From Hydractinia symbiolongicarpus (Eukaryota; Cnidaria; Hydrozoa; Anthoathecata; Hydractiniidae), in assembly GCF_029227915.1 (NCBI RefSeq), contig NC_079876.1, forward strand, positions 38,795,828 through 38,859,827: 64,000 bases of DNA. The letters are read 5' to 3'. The translations under genes and the position numbers were made by a program. The notes under the pieces are model-generated. The model had not been told where the DNA came from and searched no databases. It saw nothing but the letters and a program-made list of their open reading frames with translations. Numbering within the stretch: position 1 is the first letter of the stretch; every line of letters begins with the position of its first letter. Shown here in pieces: positions 24,901 to 36,980 of the stretch.

Positions 24901-27445
24901 AACTTCTTTTATTCAGCGTCTCATCAAAAATGAAAACATTTTTGAAAACTACAGGTCTCATGCGTTTTAGTGGTGAAAAAATAATTTAAAAAATCGTTCG
25001 GGAAATGAGTTTACACCCTGGATACTCTCTTTGTATACTTTTGACTAGACGGGCCGAGTCCGGGATATACAGGAAATCGCAAGTTTTCATTTGCCGGCGA
25101 TTAAACTTCTTTTATCAGCGTGTCATCAAAAATGAAAACATTTTTGAAAACTACAAGTCTCATGCGTTTTAGTGGTGAAAAAATAATTTAAAAATTCGTT
25201 AGGGAAATGAGTTTACTCACTGGGTACTTTCCTTGTATACTTTTGACTATACGGGCCGAGACCGGGATTTACGGGAAATTGCGGGTTTTCGTTTGCCGGC
25301 GATTAAACTTCTTTTATTCAGCGTCTCATCAAAAATGAAACATTTTTAAAAACTACAAGTCTCATGGGCTTTAGTGATGAAATAATAATTTAAAAAATCG
25401 TTTGGGAAATGAGTTTACTCCCTGGGTACTTTCTTTGTATACTTTTGACTATACGGGCCGAGTACGGGATTTACGGGAAATCGCAGGTTTTCGTTTGCCG
25501 GCGATTAAACTTCTTTTATTCAGCGTCTCATCAAAAATGAAAACATTTTTAAAAACTACAAGTCTCATGGGCTTTAGTGGTGAAATAATAATTTAAAAAA
25601 TCGTTTGGGAAATGAGTTTACTCCCTGGGTACTTTCTTTGTATACTTTTGACTATACGGGCCGAGTACGGGGTTTACGGGAAATGGCGGGTTTTCGTTTT
25701 CCGGCGATTAAACTTCTTTTATTTGGGCGTCTCATCAAAAATGAAAACATTTTTGAAAACTACAAGTCTCAAGCGTTTTAGTGGTGAAAAGATAATTTAA
25801 AAAATCGTTTTGGAAATGAGTTTACTCACAGGGTACTTTCCTTGTATACTTTTGACTATACGGGCCGAGTCCGGGATTTACGGGAAATCGCGGGTTTTTG
25901 TTTGCCGGCGATTAAACTTCTTTTATTCAGCGTCTCATCAAAAATGAAAACATTTTTAAAAACTACAAGTCTCATGGGCTTTAGTGGTGAAATAATAATT
26001 TAAAAAATCGTTTGGGAAATGAGTTTACTCCCTGGGTACTTTCTTTGTATACTTTTGACTATACGGGCCGAGTCCGGGATTTACTTGAAATCGCAGGTTT
26101 TCGTTTGCCGGCGATTAAACTTCTTTTATTCAGCGTCTCATCAAAAATAAAAACATTTTTAAAAACTACAAGTCTCATGCGTTTTAGTGGTGAAAAAATA
26201 ATTTAAAAAATCGTTCGGGAAATGAGTTGATAGCCTGGGTTCTCTCTTTGTATGCTTATGACTATACGGGCCGAGTCCGGGATGTACGGGAAATCACAGG
26301 TTTTCATTTGACGGCGATTAAACTTCTTTTATTCAGCGTCTCATCAAAAATGAAAACATTTTTGAAAACTACAAGTTTCATGCGTTTTAGTGGTGAAAAA
26401 ATAATTTAAAAAATCGTTTTGGAAATGAGTTTACTCACAGGGTACTTTCTTTGTATACATTCGACTATACGGGCCAAGCCCGGGATTTACGGGAAATCGC
26501 GGGTTTTCGTTTGCCGGCGATTAAACCACTTTCATTAAGCGTCTCATCAAAAATGAAAACATTTCTGAAAACTACAAGTCTTATGCGTTTTAGTGGTGAA
26601 AAAATAATTTAAAAATTCGTTAGGGAAATGAGTTTACTCACTGGGTACTTTCCTTGTATACTTTTGACTTAACGGGCCGAGACCGGGATTTACGGGAAAA
26701 TGCGGGTTTTCGTTTGCCGGCGATTAAACTTCTTTTATTCAGCGTCTCATCAAAAATGAAAACATTTTTAAAAACTACAAGTCTCATGGGCTTTTGTGTG
26801 AAATAATAATTTAAAAAATCGTTTGGGAAATGAGTTTACTCCCTGGGTACTTTCTTTGTATACTTTTGACTATACGGGCCGAGTACGGGATTTACGGGAA
26901 ATCGCAGGTTTTCGTTTTCCGGCGATTAAACTTCTTTTATTCAGCGTCTCATCAAAAATGAAAACATTTTTGAAAACTACAAGTCTCATGCGTTTTAGTG
27001 GTGAAAAAATAATTTAAAAAATCGTTCGGGAAATGAGTTTACTCCCTGGGTACTTTCTTTGTATACTTTTGACTATACGGGCCGAGTCCGGGATTTACGG
27101 GAAATCGCAGGTTTTCGTTTGCCGGCGATTAAACTTCTTTTATTCAGCGTCTCATCAAAAATGAAAACATTTTGAAAACTACAAGTCTCATGCGTTTTAG
27201 TGGTGAAAAAATAAATTAAAAAATCGTTCGGGAAATGAGTTTACTCCCTGGGTACTATCTTTGTATACTTTTGACTATACGGGCCAAGCCCGGGATTTAC
27301 GGGAAATCGCGGGTTTTCGTTTGGCGGCGATTAAACTTCTTTTTTTCAGAGTCTCGTCAGAAATGAAAACATTTTTGAAAACTACAAGTCCTATGCGTTT
27401 TAGTGGTGAAAAAATAATTTAAAAAATCGTTCGGGAAATGAGTTT
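21920..27445 (+). repeat. 14-mer and 13-mer HOR copies (2,838 / 2,635-bp shifts)
   Basis: Copy 1 spans about 21,920-24,797 and copy 2 about 24,760-27,430. Shared private marks include the one-base deletion GCCGCGATT (22,053 and 24,891), GATATACAGG with TTATCAGCGTGTCATC, GAGTTGATAGCCTGGG (near 23,590 and 26,225), GACTTAACGGG, CTTTTGTGTGAAAT, and GTCTCGTCAGAAATG (near 24,716 and 27,351). The shift is 2,838 bp early in the unit but 2,635 bp after about 22,770. Copy 1 has two identical-looking adjacent monomers (22,564 and 22,767) where copy 2 has one (25,402). The copies otherwise look almost identical. Confidence 0.9.
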
Positions 27446-28252
27446 ACACCCTGGGTACTTTCTTTGTATACTTTTGACTATACGGGCCGAGTCCGGGATT
27501 TACGGGAAATTGCAGGTTTTCGTTTGCCGGCGATTAAACTTCTTTTATTCAGCGTCTCATCAAAAATGAAAACATTTTTGAAAACTACAAGTCTCATGCG
27601 TTTTAGTGGTGAAAAAATAATTTAAAAATTCGTTAGGGAAATGAGTTTACTCACTGGGTACTTTCCTTGTATACTTTTGACTATACGGGCCGAGACCGGG
27701 ATTTACGGGAAATCGCGGATTTTTGTTTGCCGGCGATTAAACTTCTTTTATTCAGCGTCTCATCAAAAATGAAAACATTTTTAAAAACTACAAGTCTCAT
27801 GCGTTGTAGTGGTGAAAAAATAATTTAAGAAATCGTTCGGGAGATGAGTTTACTCCCTGGGTACTTTCTTTGTATACTTTTGACTATACGGGCCGAGTCC
27901 GAGATTTACGGGAAATCGCGGGTTTTCGTTTGCCGGCGATTAAACTTCTTTTATTCAGCGTCTCATCAAAAATGAAAACATTTTTAAAAATTACAAGTCT
28001 CATGGGCTTTAGTGGTGAAATAATAATTTAAAAAATCGTTTGGGACATTAGTTTACTCCCTGGGTACTTTCTTTGTATACTTTTGACTACACGGGCCGAG
28101 TCCGGAATTTACGGGAAATCGCAGGTTTTCGTTTGCCGGCGATTAAAATTCTTTTATTCAGCGTCTCATCAAAAATGAAAACATTTTTGAAAACTACTAG
28201 TCTCATGGGCTTTAGTGGTGAAATAATAATTTAAAAAATCGTTCGGAAAATA
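27445..28252 (+). repeat. Transitional monomers at the end of domain B
   Basis: About four monomers with mixed features: CGTTAGGG/GAGACCGGG near 27,635, GCGTTGTAGTGG near 27,801, GGGACATTAG near 28,043 and ACTACACGGG near 28,085. GCGTTGTAGTGG is otherwise a mark of domains C and C', so the mixture starts here. I see no higher-order repeat and no gene. Confidence 0.6.
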
Positions 28253-28400
28253 AGTTTACTCCCTGGGTACTTTCTTTATCTACTTTTGACTATAAACTTC
28301 TTTTATTCAGCGTCTCATCAAAAATGAAAACATTTTTGAAAACTACAAGTCTCATGCGTTTTAGTGGTGAAAAAATAATTTAAAAAATCGTTCGGGAAAT
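28252..28400 (+). repeat. Truncated 149-bp monomer with a 54-bp internal deletion
   Basis: The sequence passes directly from GACTATA to AACTTC at about 28,294. The intervening 54 bp, which holds the CGGG cluster and GCCGGC, is missing. The monomer also has AAATAAGTTTACTCC and TCTTTATCTAC, unlike its neighbours. I saw this deletion nowhere else. It lies at the boundary between domains B and C. Confidence 0.9.
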
Positions 28401-28603
28401 GAGTTTACACCCTGGGTACTTTCTTTGTATACTTTTGACTATACGAGCCGAGTCCGGGATTTACGGGAAATCGCAGGTTTTCGTTTGCCGGCGATTAAAC
28501 TTCTTTTATTCAGCGTCTCATCAAAAATGAAAACATTTTTAAAAACTACAAGTCTCATGCGTTGTAGTGGTGAAAAAATAATTTAAAAAATCGTTCGGGA
28601 AAT

Positions 28604-28987
28604 GAGTTTAAATCCCGGGTACATTCTTTACTATACGGGCCGAGTCCGGTGTTTACGGGAAAAGGCGGGTTTTCGTTTGCCGGCGATTAAACTTCTTTTA
28701 TTCAGCGTCTCATCAAAAATGAAAACATTTTTAAAAACTACAAGTCTCATGCGTTGTAGTGGTGAAAAAATAATTTAAAAAATCGTTCGGGAAATGAGTT
28801 TAAATCCCAGGTACATTCTTTACTATACGGGCTGAGTCCGGGATTTACGGGAAATCGCAGGTTTTCGTTTGCCGGCGATTAAACTTCTTTTATTCAGCGT
28901 CTCATCAAGAATGAAAACATTTTTGAAAACTACAAGTCTCATGCGTTTTAGTGGTGAAAAAATATTTTAAAAAATCGTTCGGGAAAT
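28604..28987 (+). repeat. Two adjacent short (192-bp) monomers
   Basis: They start near 28,604 and 28,796, 192 bp apart. Each lacks 11 bp (GTATACTTTTG) relative to the consensus and has AAATCCCGGG or AAATCCCAGG at its start. Other short monomers start near 30,000, 30,802, 31,197, 32,605, 34,619, 34,811 and 35,814 in this domain, and near 59,708, 61,115 and 62,522 in domain C'. Confidence 0.9.
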
Positions 28988-31900
28988 GAGTTTACTCCCT
29001 GGGTACTTTCTTTGTATACTTTTGACTATACGGGCCGAGTCCGGGATTTACGGGAATCGCGGGTTTTCGTTTGCCGGCGTTTAAACTTCTTTTATTCAGC
29101 GTCTCATCAAAAATGAAAACATTTTTAAAAACTACAAGTCTCATGAGCTTTAGTGGTGAAATAATAATTTAAAAAATCGTTCGGGAAATGAGTTTACTCC
29201 CTGGGTACTTTCTTTGTATACTTTTGACTATACGGGTCGAGTCCGGGGTTTACGGGAAAAGGCGGGTTTTCGTTTGCCGGCGATTAAACTTCTTTTATTC
29301 AGCGTCTCATCCAAAATGAAAACATTTTTAAAAACTACAAGTCTCATGCGTTTTATTGGTGAAAAAATATTTTAAAAAATCGTTCGGGAAATGAGTTTAC
29401 TCCCTGGGTACTTTCTTTGTATACTTTTGACTATACGGGCCGAGTCCAGGATTTACGGGAATCGCGGGTTTTCGTTTGCCGGCGTTTAAACTTCTTTTAT
29501 TCAGCGTCTCATCAAAAATGAAAACATTTTTAAAAACTACAAGTCTCATGAGCTTTAGTGGTGAAATAATAATTTAAAAAATCGTTGGGGAAACGAGTTT
29601 ACTCCCTGGGAACTTTCTTTGTATACTTTTGACTATACGGGCCGAGTCCGGGATTTACGGGATATCGCAGGTTTTCGTTTGCCGGCGATTAAACTTCCTT
29701 TATTCAGCATTTCATCAAAAATGAAAACATTTTTGAAAACTACAAGTCTCATGCGTTTTAGTGGTGAAAAAATAAATTAAAAAATCGTTCGGGAAATGAG
29801 TTTACTCCCTGGGTACTTTTTTGTATACTTTTGACTATACGGGCCGAGTCCGGGGTTTACGGGAAAAGGCGGGTTTTCGTTTGCCGGCGATTAAACTTCT
29901 TTTATTCAGCGTCTCATCAAAAATGAAAACATTTTTAAAAACTATAAGTCTCATGGGTTTTAGTGGTGAAATAATAATTTAAAAAATCGTTCGGGAAATG
30001 AGTTTACATCCCGGATACATTCTTTACTATACGGGCCGAGTCCGGGATTTACGGGAAATCGCAGGTTTTCATTTGCCGGCGATTAAACTTCTTTTATTCA
30101 GCGTCTCATCAAAAATGAAAAAATTTTTGAAAACTACAAGTCTCATGCGTTTTAGTGGTGAAAAAATATTTTAAAAAATCGTTCGGGAAATGAGTTTACT
30201 CCCTGGGAACTTTCTTTGTATACTTTTGACTATACGGGCCGAGTCACGAATTTACGGGATATCGCAGGTTTTCGTTTGCCGGCGAATTAAACTTCCTTTA
30301 TTCAGCGTTTCATCAAAAATGAAAACATTTTTAAAAACTACAAGTCCCATGCGTTTTAGTGGTGAAAAAATAAATTAAAAAATCGTTCGGGAAATGAGTT
30401 TACACCCTGGGTACTTTCTTTGTATACTTTTGACTATACAGGCCGAGTCCGGGATTTACGGGAAATCGCAGGTTTTCGTTTGCCGGCGATTAAACTTCTT
30501 TTATTCAGCGTCTCATCAAAAATGAAAACATTTTTGAAAACTACAAGTCTCATACGTTTTAGTGGTGAAAAAGTAATTTAAAAATTCGTTCGGGAAATGA
30601 GTTTACTCCCTGGGTACTTTCTTTGTATACTTTTGACTATACGGGCCGAGTCCGGGGTTTACGGGAAATGGCGGGTTTTCGTTTGCCGGCGATTAAACTT
30701 CTTTTATTCAGCGTCTCATCAAAAATGAAAACATTTTTAAAAACTACAAGTCTCATGCGTTGTAGTGGTGAAAAAATAATTTAAAAAATCGTTCGGGAAA
30801 TGAGTTTAAATCCCGGGTACATTCTTTACTATACGGGCCGAGTCCGGTGTTTACGGGAAATGGCGGGTTTTCGTTTGCCGGCGATTAAACTTCTTTTATT
30901 CAGCGTCTCATCAAAAATGAAAACATTTTTAAAAACTACAAGTCTCATGCGTTTTAGTGGTGAAAAAATAAATTAAAAAATCGTTCGGGAAATGAGTTTA
31001 CTCCCTGGGTACTTTTTTGTATACTTTTGACTATACGGGCCGAGTCCGGGGTTTACGGGAAAAGGCGGGTTTTCGTTTGCCGGCGATTAAACTTCTTTTA
31101 TTCAGCGTCTCATCAAAAATGAAAACATTTTTAAAAACTATAAGTCTCATGGGTTTTAGTGGTGAAATAATAATTTAAAAAATCGTTCGGGAAATGAGTT
31201 TACATCCCGGATACATTCTTTACTATACGGGCCGAGTCCGGGATTTACGGGAAATCGCAGGTTTTCATTTGCCGGCGATTAAACTTCTTTTATTCAGCGT
31301 CTCATCAAAAATGAAAAATTTTTTGAAAACTACAAGTCTCATGCGTTTTAGTGGTGAAAAAATATTTTAAAAAATCGTTCGGGAAATGAGTTTACTCCCT
31401 GGGAACTTTCTTTGTATACTTTTGACTATACGGGCCGAGTCCGGAATTTACGGGATATCGCAGGTTTTCGTTTGCCGGCGATTAAACTTCCTTTATTCAG
31501 CGTTTCATCAAAAATGAAAACATTTTTAAAAACTACAAGTCCCATGCGTTTTAGTGGTGAAAAAATAAATTAAAAAATCGTTCGGGAAATGAGTTTACTC
31601 CCTGGGTACTTTTTTGTATACTTTTGACTATACGGGCCGAGTCCGGGGTTTACGGGAAAAGGCGGGTTTTCGTTTGCCGGCGATTAAACTTCTTTTATTC
31701 AGCGTCTCATCAAAAATGAAAACATTTTTAAAAACTACAAGTCTCATGCGTTGTAGTGGTGAAAAAATAATTTAAAAAATCGTTCGGAAAATGAGTTTAC
31801 TCCCTGGGTAATTTCTTTGTATACTTTTGACTATACGGGCCGAGTCCGTGGTTTACGGGAAATCGCAGGTTTTCGTTTGCCGGCGATTAAACTTCTTTTA

Positions 31901-34900
31901 TTCAGCGTCTCATGAAAAATGAAGACATTTTTAAAAACTTCAACTCTCATGCGTTTTAGTGGTGAAAAAGTAATTTAAAAAATCGTTCGGGAAATGAGTT
32001 TACTCCCTGGGTACTTTCTTTGTATACTTTTGACTATACGGGCCGAGTCCAGGATTTACGGGAAATCGCAGGTTTTCGTTTGCCGGCGATTAAACTTCTT
32101 TTATTCAGCGTCTCATCAAAAATGAAAACATTTTTGAAAACTACAAGTCTCATGCGTTTTAGTGGTGAAAAAATAATTTAAAAAATCGTTCGGGAAATGA
32201 GTTTACACCCTGGGTACTTTCTTTGTATACTTTTGACTATACAGGCCGAGTCCGGGATTTACGGGAAATCGCAGGTTTTCGTTTGCCGGCGATTAAACTT
32301 CTTTTATTCAGCGTCTCATCAAAAATGAAAACATTTTTGAAAACTACAAGTCTCATACGTTTTAGTTGTGAAAAAGTAATTTAAAAATTCGTTCGGGAAA
32401 TGAGTTTACTCCCTGGGTACTTTCTTTGTATACTTTTGACTATACGGGCCGAGTCCGGGGTTTACGGGAAATGGCGGGTTTTCGTTTGCCGGCGATTAAA
32501 CTTCTTTTATTCAGCGTCTCATCAAAAATGAAAACATTTTTAAAAACTACAAGTCTCATGCGTTGTAGTGGTGAAAAAATAATTTAAAAAATCGTTCGGG
32601 AAATGAGTTTAAATCCCGGGTACATTCTTTACTATACGGGCCGAGTCCGGGATTTACGGGAAATCGCAGGTTTTCGTTTGCCGGCGATTAAACTTCTTTT
32701 ATTCAGCGTCTCATCAAGAATGAAAACATTTTTGAAAACTACAAGTCTCATGCGTTTTAGTGGTGAAAAAATATTTTAAAAAATCGTTCGGGAAATGAGT
32801 TTACTCCCTGGGTACTTTCTTTGTATACTTTTGACTATACGGGCCGAGTCCGGGATTTACGGGAATCGCGGGTTTTCGTTTGCCGGCGTTTAAACTTCTT
32901 TTATTCAGCGTCTCATCAAAAATGAAAACATTTTTAAAAACTACAAGTCTCATGAGCTTTAGTGGTGAAATAATAATTTAAAAAATCGTTCGGGAAATGA
33001 GTTTACTCCCTGGGTACTTTCTTTGTATACTTTTGACTATACGGGTCGAGTCCGGGGTTTACGGGAAAAGGCGGGTTTTCGTTTGCCGGCGATTAAACTT
33101 CTTTTATTCAGCGTCTCATCAAAAATGAAAACATTTTTAAAAACTACAAGTCTCATGCGTTTTAGTGGTGAAAAAATATTTTAAAAAATCGTTCGGGAAA
33201 TGAGTTTACTCCCTGGGTACTTTCTTTGTATACTTTTGACTATACGGGCCGAGTCCAGGATTTACGGGAATCGCGGGTTTTCGTTTGCCGGCGTTTAAAC
33301 TTCTTTTATTCAGCGTCTCATCAAAAATGAAAACATTTTTAAAAACTACAAGTCTCATGAGCTTTAGTGGTGAAATAATAATTTAAAAAATCGTTCGGGA
33401 AACGAGTTTACTCCCTGGGAACTTTCTTTGTATACTTTTGACTATACGGGCCGAGTCCGGGATTTACGGGATATCGCAGGTTTTCGTTTGCCGGCGATTA
33501 AACTTCCTTTATTCAGCGTTTCATCAAAAATGAAAACATTTTTGAAAACTACAAGTCTCATGCGTTTTAGTGGTGAAAAAATAAATTAAAAAATCGTTTG
33601 GGAAATGAGTTTACTCCCTGGGTACTTTTTTGTATACTTTTGACTATACGGGCCGAGTCCGGGGTTTACGGGAAAAGGCGGGTTTTCGTTTGCCGGCGAT
33701 TAAACTTCTTTTATTCAGCGTCTCATCAAAAATGAAAACATTTTTGAAAACTACAAGTCTCATGCGTTTTAGTGGTGAAAAAATAAATTAAAAAATCGTT
33801 CGGGAAATGAGTTTACTCCCTGGGTACTTTCTTTGTATACTTTTGACTATACGGGCCGAGTCCAGGATTTACGGGAATCGCGGGTTTTCGTTTGCCGGCG
33901 TTTAAACTTCTTTTATTCAGCGTCTCATCAAAAATGAAAACATTTTTAAAAACTACAAGTCTCATGAGCTTTAGTGGTGAAATAATAATTTAAAAAATCG
34001 TTCGGGAAACGAGTTTACTCCCTGGGAACTTTCTTTGTATACTTTTGACTATACGGGCCGAGTCCGGGATTTACGGGATATCGCAGGTTTTCGTTTGCCG
34101 GCGATTAAACTTCCTTTATTCAGCGTTTCATCAAAAATGAAAACATTTTTGAAAACTACAAGTCTCATGCGTTTTAGTGGTGAAAAAATAAATTAAAAAA
34201 TCGTTTGGGAAATGAGTTTACTCCCTGGGTACTTTTTTGTATACTTTTGACTATACGGGCCGAGTCCGGGGTTTACGGGAAAAGGCGGGTTTTCGTTTGC
34301 CGGCGATTAAACTTCTTTTATTCAGCGTCTCATCAAAAATGAAAACATTTTTGAAAACTACAAGTCTCATGCGTTTTAGTGGTGAAAAAATAAATTAAAA
34401 AATCGTTCGGGAAATGAGTTTACTCCCTGGGTACTTTCTTTGTATACTTTTGACTATACGGGCCGAGTCCGGGGTTTACGGGAAATGGCGGGTTTTCGTT
34501 TGCCGGCGATCAAACTTCTTTTATTCAGCGTCTCATCAAAAATGAAAACATTTTTAAAAACTACAAGTCTCATGCGTTGTAGTGGTGAAAAAATAATTTA
34601 AAAAATCGTTCGGGAAATGAGTTTAAATCCCGGGTACATTCTTTACTATACGGGCCGAGTCCGGTGTTTACGGGAAATGGCGGGTTTTCGTTTGCCGGCG
34701 ATTAAACTTCTTTTATTCAGCGTCTCATCAAAAATGAAAACATTTTTAAAAACTACAAGTCTCATGCGTTGTAGTGGTGAAAAAATAATTTAAAAAATCG
34801 TTCGGGAAATGAGTTTAAATCCCGGGTACATTCTTTACTATACGGGCCGAGTCCGGGATTTACGGGAAATCGCAGGTTTTCGTTTGCCGGCGATTAAACT

Positions 34901-36980
34901 TCTTTTATTCAGCGTCTCATCAAGAATGAAAACATTTTTGAAAACTACAAGTCTCATGCGTTTTAGTGGTGAAAAAATATTTTAAAAAATCGTTCGGGAA
35001 ATGAGTTTACTCCCTGGGTACTTTCTTTGTATACTTTTGACTATACGGGCCGAGTCCGGGATTTACGGGAATCGCGGGTTTTCGTTTGCCGGCGTTTAAA
35101 CTTCTTTTATTCAGCGTCTCATCAAAAATGAAAACATTTTTAAAAACTACAAGTCTCATGAGCTTTAGTGGTGAAATAATAATTTAAAAAATCGTTCGGG
35201 AAATGAGTTTACTCCCTGGGTACTTTCTTTGTATACTTTTGACTATACGGGTCGAGTCCGGGGTTTACGGGAAAAGGCGGGTTTTCGTTTGCCGGCGATT
35301 AAACTTCCTTTATTCAGCGTTTCATCAAAAATGAAAACATTTTTGAAAACTACAAGTCTCATGCGTTTTAGTGGTGAAAAAATAAATTAAAAAATCGTTC
35401 GGGAAATGAGTTTACTCCCTGGGTACTTTTTTGTATACTTTTGACTATACGGGCCGAGTCCGGGGTTTACGGGAAAAGGCGGGTTTTCGTTTGCCGGCGA
35501 TTAAACTTCTTTTATTCAGCGTCTCATCAAAAATGAAAACATTTTTGAAAACTACAAGTCTCATGCGTTTTAGTGGTGAAAAAATAAATTAAAAAATCGT
35601 TCGGGAAATGAGTTTACTCCCTGGGTACTTTCTTTGTATACTTTTGACTATACGGGCCGAGTCCGGGGTTTACGGGAAATGGCGGGTTTTCGTTTGCCGG
35701 CGATTAAACTTCTTTTATTCAGCGTTTCATCAAAAATGAAAACATTTTTAAAAACTACAAGTCTCATGCGTTGTAGTGGTGAAAAAATAATTTAAAAAAT
35801 CGTTCGGGAAATGAGTTTAAATCCCGGGTACATTCTTTACTATACGGGCCGAGTCCGGGATTTACGGGAAATCGCAGGTTTTCGTTTGCCGGCGATTAAA
35901 CTTCTTTTATTCAGCGTCTCATCAAGAATGAAAACATTTTTGAAAACTACAAGTCTCATGTGTTTTAGTGGTGAAAAAATATTTTAAAAAATCGTTCGGG
36001 AAATGAGTTTACTCCCTGGGTACTTTCTTTGTATACTTTTGACTATACGGGCCGAGTCCGGGATTTACGGGAATCGCGGGTTTTCGTTTGCCGGCGTTTA
36101 AACTTCTTTTATTCAGCGTCTCATCAAAAATGAAAACATTTTTAAAAACTACAAGTCTCATGAGCTTTAGTGGTGAAATAATAATTTAAAAAATCGTTCG
36201 GGAAATGAGTTTACTGCCTGGGTACTTTCTTTGTATACTTTTGACTATACGGGTCGAGTCCGGGGTTTACGGGAAAAGGCGGGTTTTCGTTTGCCGGCGA
36301 TTAAACTTCTTTTATTCAGCGTCTCATCAAAAATGAAAACATTTTTAAAAACTACAAGTCTCATGCGTTTTAGTGGTGAAAAAATATTTTAAAAAATTGT
36401 TCGGGAAATGAGTTTACTCCCTGGGTACTTTCTTTGTATACTTTTGACTATACGGGCCGAGTCCAGGATTTACGGGAATCGCGGGTTTTCGTTTGCCGGC
36501 GTTTAAGCTTCTTTTATTCAGCGTCTCATCAAAAATGAAAACATTTTTAAAAACTACAAGTCTCATGAGCTTTAGTGGTGAAATAATAATTTAAAAAACC
36601 GTTCGGGAAACGAGTTTACTCCCTGGGAACTTTCTTTGTATACTTTTGACTATACGGGCCGAGTCCGGGATTTACGGGATATCGCAGGTTTTCGTTTGCC
36701 GGCGATTAAACTTCCTTTATTCAGCGTTTCATCAAAAATGAAAACATTTTTGAAAACTACAAGTCTCATGCGTTTTAGTGGTGAAAAAATAAATTAAAAA
36801 ATCGTTCGGGAAATGAGTTTACTCCCTGGGTACTTTTTTGTATACTTTTGACTATACGGGCCGAGTCCGGGGTTTACGGGAAAAGGCGGGTTTTCGTTTG
36901 CCGGCGATTAAACTTCTTTTATTCAGCGTCTCATCAAAAATGAAAACATTTTTGAAAACTACAAGTCTCATGCGTTTTAG
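28796..36980 (+). repeat. Six-monomer block of domain C, ~3 full copies and truncated ones
   Basis: The order is: short monomer with CATCAAGAATG; GGGAATCGCGGG/GCGTTTAAAC/ATGAGC; GGGTCGAG/GGGAAAAGG; CCAGGATTT/GGGAATCG/GCGTTTAA; AAACGAG/GGGAAC/GGGATATCG; TACTTTTTTGTATAC. It starts near 28,796, 32,605 and 35,814, with constant shifts of 3,809 and 3,209 bp across five or six monomers. A truncated copy starts near 34,811. The last three types are duplicated in tandem at 33,202-34,416 (shift about 608 bp). Between copies lie other arrangements, including about 29,740-30,360 repeated at 30,936-31,560 (1,196 bp) and 30,360-30,860 repeated at 32,163-32,663 (1,803 bp). Confidence 0.78.
31996..32198 (+). 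repeat. Representative 203-bp satellite monomer (near consensus)
   Basis: This copy matches my by-eye consensus except for CCAGG where most copies have CCGGG. Using monomer positions 1-203: 1-20 is the most variable segment (ACTCCCTGGG, ACACCCTGGG, ACTCACTGGG, ACTCACAGGG and AAATCCCGGG variants). A GTATAC palindrome lies at 27-32 and CGGG motifs at 44-47, 55-58 and 64-67. GCCGGC is at 87-92. A well conserved block runs from about 110 to 158 and contains a dyad at 121-142. Positions 171-190 are A-rich, and a CGTTCGGG block at 192-199 closes the unit. The first 100 bases are about 47% GC and the rest about 28%. Confidence 0.9.

Larger units (their letters stand above)
18300..28250 (+). repeat. 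Domain B: TTTGGGCG / CGTTAGGG satellite subfamily region
   Basis: About 49 monomers. The diagnostic change TTTATTTGGGCGTCTC (for TTTATTCAGCGTCTC) appears near 18,625, 20,250, 23,085 and 25,715. Also typical are CGTTAGGG with ACTCACTGGG, TTCCTTG and GAGACCGGG; GACTAGACGGG with CGCAAGTTTTC; and CGTTTTGGAAATGAG with ACTCACAGGG. The same set returns in domain B' after about 9 kb of domain C, so the two blocks share ancestry. No gene is present. Confidence 0.75.

Noticed and set aside
36500-36520. GCGTTTAAGCTTC as a unique restriction or cloning scar
   Set aside because: It is one base change in the GGCGTTTAAAC variant. No vector-like sequence flanks it.
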